DNA of 64,000 nt, from assembly GCF_014652315.1 (NCBI RefSeq), contig NZ_BMYO01000005.1:1-64000 (forward strand), given 5' to 3'. Positions 7,935 through 15,058 of this stretch are shown here, piece by piece. This stretch comes from Jeongeupia chitinilytica. GTDB taxonomy: Bacteria; Pseudomonadota; Gammaproteobacteria; Burkholderiales; Chitinibacteraceae. Positions within the stretch are counted from its first letter, which is position 1. Every line of letters begins with the position of its first letter. The position numbers and the translations under genes were made by a program. The notes beneath the pieces are model-generated. The model was not told the origin of the DNA. It worked only from the letters and a program-made list of their open reading frames with translations, and made no database searches.

Positions 7935-8143
7935 CGCTGGCCCTCACGGCAGGCCGGTCCGGCCGTGTCACCCGGATGCAGGATCGAACTGAGCGACACC
8001 AGCCACATCGCCCGCGTGTCATCGCCCTTGGTCAACAGCCGGGCAGCGAGGAAGGCGTATTCCGCCCGCACCAGTGTTTCGAGCGTGACCATGTCCGGAC
8101 ACGCTGCAGGTGGCAGCCGCGACTGCAGTTCATGCGCGTTCAC
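7931..8143 (-). CDS. Hypothetical small protein
   Basis: Encodes 70 residues starting at GTG (VNAHELQSRLPP), with AGGAGGTGG about 5 bases upstream. The start lies inside the 3' end of the AlpA-type gene, and the stop overlaps the following ATG as ATGA. The middle (LVRAEYAFLAARLLTKGDDTRAMWLVSLSS) is helical. No family is recognised. The good ribosome site and double overlap argue that it is translated. Confidence 0.6.
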   Translation of the reverse strand: MNAHELQSRLPPAACPDMVTLETLVRAEYAFLAARLLTKGDDTRAMWLVSLSSILHPGDTAGPACREGQR

Positions 8144-8390
8144 GGGCCACCTCCTGATCGCGTTCCGCAATGCGTTCGGCGACCCATGCCGACACTTCAC
8201 TCTGCAGCCAGGCAACACTGTTGCCACCGAGCCGAATCGGCTTCGGGAAGGTGCCGGCAGCAATCGCGGCATAAATCGAGCTGCGCGACAGCGCCACTTG
8301 CCGGCATACTGCCTGAAGACGCAACAGATGATCTACTGCAGGTGCAACTGCAGCTATGGAGGACGCTGATACTTGAACGAGGGCCTTCAT
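8130..8390 (-). CDS. AlpA-family transcriptional regulator / excisionase-like protein
   Basis: Encodes 86 residues with a MerR/AlpA-type winged helix-turn-helix: VALSRSSIYAAIAAGTFPKPIRLG followed by SVAWLQSEVSAWV, the hallmark of AlpA proteins. Such proteins activate integrase or excision functions in satellites and islands. Its start overlaps the preceding HTH gene by ATGA and its end overlaps the next small gene by 14 bases. The N-terminal 20 residues before the domain are unusually Ala/Val-rich. Confidence 0.88.
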   Translation of the reverse strand: MKALVQVSASSIAAVAPAVDHLLRLQAVCRQVALSRSSIYAAIAAGTFPKPIRLGGNSVAWLQSEVSAWVAERIAERDQEVARERA

Positions 8391-8593
8391 TGCTTGCCTC
8401 CGTACTGGGTGGTCCGGGCGGCCAGGAATGCTTCCACGTCACTGAGGCGGTAATACACCTTGCCGAAACGCTTGAGGTAGGCCGGGCCGTTGCCGCGACA
8501 ACGCCAGGTGGCAAGGGTCGCTTCGGCGACCCCGATGCGTGCACTGGTCGCGGTCGGGTCGAGGAGGGGATCGGTGGTTGCGCTGTTTTGCAC
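8387..8593 (-). CDS. Helix-turn-helix (excisionase/MerR-like) protein
   Basis: Encodes 68 residues from a GTG start with AGGAG 7 bases upstream. A DNA-binding domain of the HTH_17 type is clear: GVAEATLATWRCRGNGPAYLKRFGKVYYRLSDVEAFLAAR. It is the first gene of the compact minus-strand operon and overlaps the AlpA gene by ATGA. Probably a repressor or excision factor for the element. Confidence 0.85.
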   Translation of the reverse strand: MQNSATTDPLLDPTATSARIGVAEATLATWRCRGNGPAYLKRFGKVYYRLSDVEAFLAARTTQYGGKQ

Positions 8594-8674
8594 AGGCTTG
8601 CTCCTGTTTGAGTGAAGACAGGCGCAAGTTTAATAACCGGAACGCAAGCAAACCGACGGTTAGCTTGCACTTCT

Positions 8675-9493
8675 TTAATGATCGGCCGCGACGATCGAGC
8701 GGATGTAGGACGCCGAGCAGCCGAATCGCTTCGCCAGCACTGCCGCGGTATTCCGGACGGGCATGCCGCCGGCAATCAACGCCGTCCGGGTGGCAATGAC
8801 CGCTTGCGGATCCACGTTGATCTGCCGGCCTCGCTTGTTGCCATGGCTGCAGGCCGCGTTGCTACGGTTCTGTTGGCGACGCTGTTCAATGATCTGTTGC
8901 CGGGCTTCATCGGCCATCATGGCTGCAGTGCCGAGCGCTGCCACCTGTGCAGCAAATGCCATGCACGACATCGCCTGATCGGTCTGGCCTGCATCGCGCC
9001 ACAGTTCGGCATCGTGCAGCGAACACGCCAGAATGATCAGATCGAAATCGCCATCGGAAAGTTCGGCTAAGGTCTCCCCGCCGGGCTGAAGGTGCTTCCG
9101 CACATAATCGAGCTGGGTGACGCGGTAGAACGAGTCGGTCTCGTCCACGTCCAGCCGGTAGATCTGATCCGCAGGCAGATCGTGTTCGGGATTGACATCA
9201 TCCAGCCAGTCCTGCAGTCGGGTCTGAGCGATGGCGAGGGCCGTATCAACGACCGCAGCATACGTCTGCAACTGCGCTAGGCGTGCCGTCCAGGCTGGTT
9301 CGAATTGCTCCGGATCCTGCGGCTGCTTGTTCTGATCCAGCGGCAGGCCTACAGATTCGACCAGTGCCCCTTTCAGTTTGGCGGCGAGCTGCGGCAAGCC
9401 GGAGGTGAAGTCCTCTGCGATCCAGCGATTGAATGGCCCCGGTGCAAGACGAGCGAACGTATTGCCCAGTGAAAGGGTAAAGGTCGACAGCAT
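8675..9493 (-). CDS. Hypothetical protein with C-terminal HTH-like region
   Basis: Encodes 272 residues if it starts at the ATG of MLSTFTLSLG; an upstream extension to 9604 is possible but low-quality. The body is acidic and helical, with no enzyme motif seen. A basic linker (RRQQNRSN, GNKRGRQINV) precedes a final 45-residue segment (AVIATRTALIAGGMPVRNTAAVLAKRFGCSASYIRSI) that looks like the helix-turn-helix of resolvases. It sits upstream of the regulator operon, separated by about 80 bases, and may be the element's own regulator. Family not recognised. Confidence 0.65.
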   Translation of the reverse strand: MLSTFTLSLGNTFARLAPGPFNRWIAEDFTSGLPQLAAKLKGALVESVGLPLDQNKQPQDPEQFEPAWTARLAQLQTYAAVVDTALAIAQTRLQDWLDDVNPEHDLPADQIYRLDVDETDSFYRVTQLDYVRKHLQPGGETLAELSDGDFDLIILACSLHDAELWRDAGQTDQAMSCMAFAAQVAALGTAAMMADEARQQIIEQRRQQNRSNAACSHGNKRGRQINVDPQAVIATRTALIAGGMPVRNTAAVLAKRFGCSASYIRSIVAADH

Positions 9494-9667
9494 GTTGGCT
9501 TCCGAAAATGCTCTAATTCGCAGGCCTTCGGAGCGTACTGGGGGCGGCTCAAACCGGGCAATGCCGAGTTGGGGGATTTTCGCGTGGTGGGCGGGGCTGG
9601 CCAATGTGATTAGTCGACGCCACTACTCCTTGTAATTGTCCAGTGTTGGAGCAACGCTGAAATGGAC

Positions 9668-9711
9668 ACGTTTGAGCGTACTTGGTCGTAACAAACGGAG
9701 AAACGTTTGAG
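9668..9711. repeat. Short direct repeat at the replication-module/cargo junction
   Basis: ACGTTTGAG occurs at 9668-9676 and again at 9703-9711, 35 bases apart, just before the stop of the P-type ATPase gene. It lies at the join between element backbone and cargo genes. It could be a regulator site or a scar of cargo insertion. Nine bases is too short to be sure it is not chance. Confidence 0.3.
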
Positions 9712-9713
9712 TG

Positions 9714-12383
9714 TTAGTTGCCTTGAGAACGGCAGCAACGCCAAATTACCTTGCGTGCTTCGTCGAGCAGCAACACCGATGATGCGATTGCAAGGGCCAT
9801 GATCCAGTCACTTACAGTCAGGTCGACAGTATCGAATACCATTTGCGCCGAGGCCCAGTGGACAGCCAACCCTTGCATCGCCAACACAGAAGCTAGTGTT
9901 AGCCACAGCCTCCCGTTACTGAAAAACATCGTGCCGAGGGCACTGTCATATTCGGCGCGGGCGTTGAATGCGTTGAAAAGCTGAAACAGTACGAAGGTGG
10001 TAAACGCCAGCGTCAGTGCATAGGGCTGGCCGTGAGTGGCTAGGCCATGCCGAAATATCAGTAATGTGCCAGCCGTCATAGTCAGCCCGTATATCACTAG
10101 TCGAAGCAAGCGTGGACCGCGAAGGATTTGCTCCGATCGCGGTCGAGGTCGGTCATGCATCAAGCCGGGGCGGGCTGGCTCGATACCGAGTGTCATTGCA
10201 GGCGGACCGTCCATGATGACGTTAATCCACAATAGTTGAATCGCAGTGAAAGGCGCTGGCCAGCCAAGAAGCGTCGCTCCAAGCACTGTAAGGATCGCGC
10301 CGATATTGGTCGAGAGTTGGAAGCGCACGAACTTGACAATATTGTCGTAAACAACGCGTCCTTCCTGCACCGCTTGAACGATAGTGGCGAAATTGTCGTC
10401 AGTGAGCACCAGTTTTGCAGCCTCTCGAGTGACGGCGGTGCCAGTCCTGCCCATTGCAATGCCGATGTCGGCCGCTTTGAGTGCTGGCGCGTCGTTAATA
10501 CCATCGCCGGTCATTGCGACGACGTGCCCTGCCGCCTGCAGTGCGCGCACGATCCGTACCTTGTGCGCCGGCGATACTCGGGCGAAGACTGAAATGCCTT
10601 CTACGGCACCGGCCAACGTAGCGTCGTCCATCGCCTCGAGCTCGTTGCCGCTGACGGCCGCACCAGCCAGACCTAGTTCGCGAGCGATCGCCATTGCGGT
10701 CGCCTTGTGATCGCCGGTAATCATCTTCACCGTGATTCCCGCGTCGGAACACTGCATGATCGCAGCCTTGGCCTGGGGGCGTGGCGGATCGGTCAGACCG
10801 GCGAGTCCGAGAAAGGTCCAGTTGCAAGTCCAGTTCGCCAGTTCGCAGGCGGGATCGAACGCGTTTGCTGGAATTTGCAGCTTGGCCAGTGCAATAACGC
10901 GCAAGGCTTTTCGTGCAAGCGCTTCGTTCTCGCGTTCGATCCGCTCGCGAGATCCAGCGTCGAGCCGTTGTTCGCCGTCGGGACCTAACCAGCGTGTCGA
11001 GCGCGCCAACAGCACGTCCGGCGCACCTTTGATCGCCATTTCCACCATGTCGCCGGCGTGATGGAAGGTGGCCATGAACTTGTTGGCCGAGTCGAATGGA
11101 ATTTCGGCGATACGTGGCCAGCTAGTTCGTGCGGCGTCCGGGTCAACACCGCCTTTCTGCGCCAGCACCCACAATGCGCCTTCGGTTGGGTCGCCGATCA
11201 GTTGTCCTTCGCGTACGCATGGCTCGCTGCAAAGCACCGCTGGCAGCAGCAAAGGCGCAAGTGCCGGCGCGTTGTCTGGCCAGGCGATCTTGCCGGTGGG
11301 CAGATAACCCTCGCCGTTGACCGAAAAGTGCCGGCCGGCGAAGTAGCCAGCCCGCGCGGTCATCTGGTTCGCCGTCAGCGTTCCGGTCTTATCCGAGCAG
11401 ATTACCGTCGTCGAGCCTAGCGTCTCAACCGCAGATAGTTTCCGGACGATTGCGCGATGTTTGGCCATCCGCCACATGCCGATAGCCAGCGTAACAGTTA
11501 CTACGGCAGGTAGTCCCTCGGGAATTGCAGCTACTGCCAGTGCAACGGCGGTTACAGCTGCCTGTATCCACGGAACGCCATTGTTAAAGTCGAGAACGAA
11601 GATCAGCACAACGACGGTGCCCGCGATCGCCGCCAGTTTCTTTCCGAGTAGGTCAAGCTGCTGTTGCAGCGGAGTTGTGCCGGCGTCGGCCGTCGCGATC
11701 AAGCCAGCGAGCTGTCCCACCTCGGTTTGCATTCCGATTGCGGTCACGAGAAGTTCGGCCCGACCGCGGGTGATTACGGTATTCATGAACAGCATGTTGA
11801 TGCGATCACCCGGCGGTAGATCTGCATCGGCGAGTGCGACGTTGCTCTTGCACACTGGCTGTGATTCGCCGGTCAGTGTGGCCTCGTCGACTTCCAGATA
11901 GTGAGCGGCCAGTATGCGACCGTCAGCAGGAACCCGCCCGCCGGCTTCGAGCTGCACGATGTCGCCGGGCACCAGCAACCGGGTTTCGATATCCCTGACG
12001 ACACCCTCGCGACGCACTCGGGTGTGTGGTGTGAGCATTCCCTTGAGGGCCGACAGCGTGCGCTCGGCACGTCGCTCATGGATGAATCCGATCGTCGCGT
12101 TTAGCACGATCACAATCAGAATCGCCAACGCATCCTCGAGGTGACCAATTGCCAGTGCCAGCAGTACTGCGGACATCAGCACCATGATCAGGAAGCCTCG
12201 GAACTGGTCGACGAATTTGAGCCAAGGCGGGCGGATCACTGCCTCAGCCAGCTGGTTTTCGCCGTACTGCTTGGACCGTTCAGCTGCTACTGCCGAGCTC
12301 AGTCCTTCGGCCGGAGACACTGCCAGTGCATGCATGGCTTGGGCGCAATCCAGGCTATGCCAGCGACGCTCGCCAATATCCAT
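9714..12383 (-). CDS. P2A-type (calcium-family) cation-transporting P-type ATPase
   Basis: Encodes 889 residues from the ATG of MDIGERRWHSL; the frame extends to a TTG at 12509, but 889 fits the family. It contains the actuator TGES (EATLTGES), PEGLP in membrane helix 4, the phosphorylation motif DKTGTLT, KGAPD in the nucleotide domain and the hinge GDGINDAP. PEGLP and the helix-6 sentence LLWINVIMDGPPAMTLG place it in the SERCA/PMR1-like group that usually exports Ca2+ or Mn2+. It is transcribed divergently from the diguanylate cyclase gene and is the first cargo gene. Substrate is inferred from family only. Confidence 0.92.
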   Translation of the reverse strand: MDIGERRWHSLDCAQAMHALAVSPAEGLSSAVAAERSKQYGENQLAEAVIRPPWLKFVDQFRGFLIMVLMSAVLLALAIGHLEDALAILIVIVLNATIGFIHERRAERTLSALKGMLTPHTRVRREGVVRDIETRLLVPGDIVQLEAGGRVPADGRILAAHYLEVDEATLTGESQPVCKSNVALADADLPPGDRINMLFMNTVITRGRAELLVTAIGMQTEVGQLAGLIATADAGTTPLQQQLDLLGKKLAAIAGTVVVLIFVLDFNNGVPWIQAAVTAVALAVAAIPEGLPAVVTVTLAIGMWRMAKHRAIVRKLSAVETLGSTTVICSDKTGTLTANQMTARAGYFAGRHFSVNGEGYLPTGKIAWPDNAPALAPLLLPAVLCSEPCVREGQLIGDPTEGALWVLAQKGGVDPDAARTSWPRIAEIPFDSANKFMATFHHAGDMVEMAIKGAPDVLLARSTRWLGPDGEQRLDAGSRERIERENEALARKALRVIALAKLQIPANAFDPACELANWTCNWTFLGLAGLTDPPRPQAKAAIMQCSDAGITVKMITGDHKATAMAIARELGLAGAAVSGNELEAMDDATLAGAVEGISVFARVSPAHKVRIVRALQAAGHVVAMTGDGINDAPALKAADIGIAMGRTGTAVTREAAKLVLTDDNFATIVQAVQEGRVVYDNIVKFVRFQLSTNIGAILTVLGATLLGWPAPFTAIQLLWINVIMDGPPAMTLGIEPARPGLMHDRPRPRSEQILRGPRLLRLVIYGLTMTAGTLLIFRHGLATHGQPYALTLAFTTFVLFQLFNAFNARAEYDSALGTMFFSNGRLWLTLASVLAMQGLAVHWASAQMVFDTVDLTVSDWIMALAIASSVLLLDEARKVIWRCCRSQGN

Positions 12384-12497
12384 CAAAAGATCATCCCGAT
12401 TGCATGCCCGCAAGTGGCGAGGCACGGATGCGTCGTGGTACGCCGCCCGGCTGCCATTAAGTTGTGCCAACTTCTGATCCGAGTGAATACAGATTAG

Positions 12498-12511
12498 CCT
12501 TGATTTCAAGG
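12498..12511. promoter_or_regulatory. Palindrome in the divergent ATPase/cyclase promoter
   Basis: CCTTGA, spacer TT, TCAAGG is a perfect 6+6 palindrome in the short region between the two divergent genes. It could bind a dimeric regulator of both. It shares TTGA/TCAA half-sites with FNR/CRP-type boxes, but the spacing is wrong for a standard FNR site. Confidence 0.3.
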
Positions 12512-12565
12512 GCGTACTTCAACGGCATGCCGCTGGTCGCGCTAGGTGCATGAGATCGGGAGTAG

Positions 12566-13462
12566 ATGATGTCAGACAAGGGTCAAGCCTTATTGAGTCA
12601 AGCGCTGACTAGGGCTGCGAACGCGATTCTGATCACCGACCGCGGCGGCCGCATTGTCTGGGTGAATGATGCGTTCTGTCGACTTAGTGGCTTCGATGTT
12701 GCCGAGCTCCTCGGCCAAACGCCACATATCGTCCACTCTGGCATACAAGATCGGGCGTTTTACCTGGAGATGTGGGAAACGATTCTGATCGGACAGCCTT
12801 GGCAGGGAGAATTGGTCGAGCGGCGCAAGGACGGTAGCCTTTACACGGTCAATCAGGTCATTACGCCGTTGTTCAGTTCAGATGGCGATGTGACGCACTT
12901 TGTGGCGATCCAGCACGACGTTTCTCAACGCCAAGCGGATCAGGGGCGGATGCAGCGCATGGCTTACCACGACGGTTTGACCGGTCTGCCAAATCGCACC
13001 CTGTTCTTCGAGTTGTTCAACAGAGCGATCGAATATGCGGTGAAACGCAAAGAAAATCTGGCGTTGATGTTTCTCGATCTAGACCGTTTCAAAGCTGTGA
13101 ACGACACACTAGGCCATTCAATTGGCGATCAGTTGCTGAACGCTGTAGCCGAACGGCTCACAGGCGCGGTGCGTAAAGCGGATGTTGTCGCCCGGCTGGG
13201 CGGAGACGAGTTCATCGTGCTGGCAACGCGTATCGGGAATATCAGCGATATAGAACCAGTCGCCAAGCAGGTACTGGACGCGTTTAGTCCGCCGTTCACT
13301 TTTGGTGACTACCAGGTCTGCGTGCGCATCAGTATCGGCGTCAGCGTGTTTCCGTTAGACGGCGATAACGCCGAGGTTTTGTTGCGCAAAGCTGATGCTG
13401 CAATGTATCGGGTCAAGGCCATGGGGGGAAATAACTATGGTTTCTGGACAGAAAACGAATGA
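12566..13462 (+). CDS. PAS-GGDEF diguanylate cyclase
   Basis: Encodes 298 residues. A PAS domain (residues about 12-125, NAILITDRGGRIVWVNDAFCRLSGF and a PAC-type ending FVAIQHDVSQRQ) is followed by a GGDEF domain with DGLTGLPNR and an intact RLGGDEF near residue 211. The active site is therefore complete and c-di-GMP synthesis is predicted. There is no EAL domain and no membrane segment, so it is a cytosolic sensor. PAS domains in such places often bind haem or flavin, but no ligand residue can be assigned. GGGAGTAG precedes the two possible ATG starts (12566 and 12569). Confidence 0.92.
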   Translation: MMSDKGQALLSQALTRAANAILITDRGGRIVWVNDAFCRLSGFDVAELLGQTPHIVHSGIQDRAFYLEMWETILIGQPWQGELVERRKDGSLYTVNQVITPLFSSDGDVTHFVAIQHDVSQRQADQGRMQRMAYHDGLTGLPNRTLFFELFNRAIEYAVKRKENLALMFLDLDRFKAVNDTLGHSIGDQLLNAVAERLTGAVRKADVVARLGGDEFIVLATRIGNISDIEPVAKQVLDAFSPPFTFGDYQVCVRISIGVSVFPLDGDNAEVLLRKADAAMYRVKAMGGNNYGFWTENE

Positions 13463-13618
13463 GTGCTCCGTAAGTACGGAAGCCAGATCCGCTGATCGCG
13501 CCGTACTCGATTCAGTGTAAGGTTACCTTTGAGTCACTGGCTATAGTAGGCAGGGTGCGACCCGCTATGGTGGGTGCATGTCCGGCGCGCCGCATCTCGG
13601 CGTGCGAGGGGTGCCAAT

Positions 13619-15058
13619 ATGAAGTCGTTGCAACGCCATGCGGCTACTGCAAGCTTTTATCACTTGGCTGGTAGGCAGCTTGGAAGCAGTTCCTGCAATG
13701 GTTTGGCCTGCTTTGCCGCCCATGCGGACGATCCGGTACGCTGGGCAAAAGCATGTCGGCAGCGCTCGCCGATCTATTGCCTAGGCAAGTGTTATGCATC
13801 TCCTAGCGATACCGATCACGACCCGGCACCATATATCGCGGTCCATAGCGGCCATAGCGTGTTACTGAGCAATTTGTGCGTCGGCGGTGCTCGCACCCTA
13901 GCCGAATATCTGCAGCATGGTGGTGGTGTAGCTCGCATGGCCGCAATGGCGATGGCGCCGCTTGACCTGCTGCGGCTGATCGAGTCGTCGAGGTTGCGCG
14001 GTCGTGGCGGTGCCGGTTTTGCTGCCGGGATCAAATGGCAGGCGATTGCCGCACAGGACGCGCCGCAAAAATATCTTGTCATCAATGCCGACGAAGGCGA
14101 CCCCGGCACCTTCTCCGACCGACTGCTGCTCGAAGGTGATCCGTTCCGCTTGATCGAGGCTGCGATCATCGCCGCATACGCAACCGGCGCAACACAGGGC
14201 TATCTCTACCTGCGCAAGGAATATCCCGACGCGGCTCGGGTGATTGCTGATGCCTTGCGCGAGGCGCGCGAGGCCGGTTGGTTGGGCGAGTGCTTCGATC
14301 TCGAATGCGTGATCGGCGAGGGCAGCTATCTATGCGGCGAGGAAACTGCGCTGCTCAACGCGCTCGAAGGCAGCCGCCCCGAGGCTCGAATGCGCCCGCC
14401 GCAACTGACTGAACACGGTCTGTTCGGCATGCCGACGCTGGTGCACAACGTCGAAACGTTGTGCGCGGTGCCGTGGATTGTCACGCATGGTGCGCAAGCG
14501 TATGCGGCGCTCGGGTTCTCGCTCAGTCGCGGTACCAAGCTACTGTCTCTCAATTCGCTGTTCAATCGGCCGGGGCTATACGAGGTCGAGTTCGGCATCC
14601 CGCTTTCCGAGGTGATCGACTATCTGGGCCTGGGGCTACGCCGAGGTCGGCTCAAAGGCGTAATGGTGGGTGGCCCGCTCGCCGGCATCGTGCCCCCAGC
14701 GCTGTTGTCGACCCGGCTTGGCTACGAGGAAATGCAGGCGATCGGTTGTGCGGTCGGCCACGGCGGGGTGATCGCGTTTGCCGAAGACATGCCGCTTGTG
14801 GCCATTGTCGCCGAGGTGTTGCGTTTCGGTGCGCGCGAATCCTGCGGCAAATGCACGCCGTGCCATCTTGGTACGCCGAAGCTGGCAGCGATGTTCGAGG
14901 CTGCTCGCGATGGCAGTCTGGGAGATGCGGCGCAGTGCGATGCATTGCTGGAAGCACTGGGCCAAACCAGCCTGTGCGGACACGGCCGCGGCTTGGCCGA
15001 GTTCGCCCGCGCGGTGCGAACCCATTACAGCGAGGAATGGGCGGCATGCTTCGGCTAA
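13619..15058 (+). CDS. NuoF-like NAD/FMN subunit of a formate dehydrogenase (FdsB-type)
   Basis: Encodes 479 residues. The N-terminal 85 residues retain a thioredoxin-like [2Fe-2S] pattern (CNGLACF, then YCLGKCY), as in FdsB and HoxF. The NuoF core follows: NADH/FMN loop GRGGAGF, NADEGDPGTF, GEGSYLCGEETAL, and the [4Fe-4S] cysteines in ESCGKCTPC and SLCGHG. It should pass electrons from the Mo-containing alpha subunit to NAD+. The start at 13619 has GAGGGG upstream. Its last 13 bases overlap the alpha-subunit gene. A separate NuoE-like gamma gene is not adjacent. Confidence 0.9.
   Translation: MKSLQRHAATASFYHLAGRQLGSSSCNGLACFAAHADDPVRWAKACRQRSPIYCLGKCYASPSDTDHDPAPYIAVHSGHSVLLSNLCVGGARTLAEYLQHGGGVARMAAMAMAPLDLLRLIESSRLRGRGGAGFAAGIKWQAIAAQDAPQKYLVINADEGDPGTFSDRLLLEGDPFRLIEAAIIAAYATGATQGYLYLRKEYPDAARVIADALREAREAGWLGECFDLECVIGEGSYLCGEETALLNALEGSRPEARMRPPQLTEHGLFGMPTLVHNVETLCAVPWIVTHGAQAYAALGFSLSRGTKLLSLNSLFNRPGLYEVEFGIPLSEVIDYLGLGLRRGRLKGVMVGGPLAGIVPPALLSTRLGYEEMQAIGCAVGHGGVIAFAEDMPLVAIVAEVLRFGARESCGKCTPCHLGTPKLAAMFEAARDGSLGDAAQCDALLEALGQTSLCGHGRGLAEFARAVRTHYSEEWAACFG

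Noticed and set aside
14461..15045. N-terminal extension of the formate dehydrogenase alpha frame
   Set aside because: The 195 extra codons overlap the beta subunit in another frame and read as low-quality Arg-rich sequence; the domain begins at the ATG at 15046.
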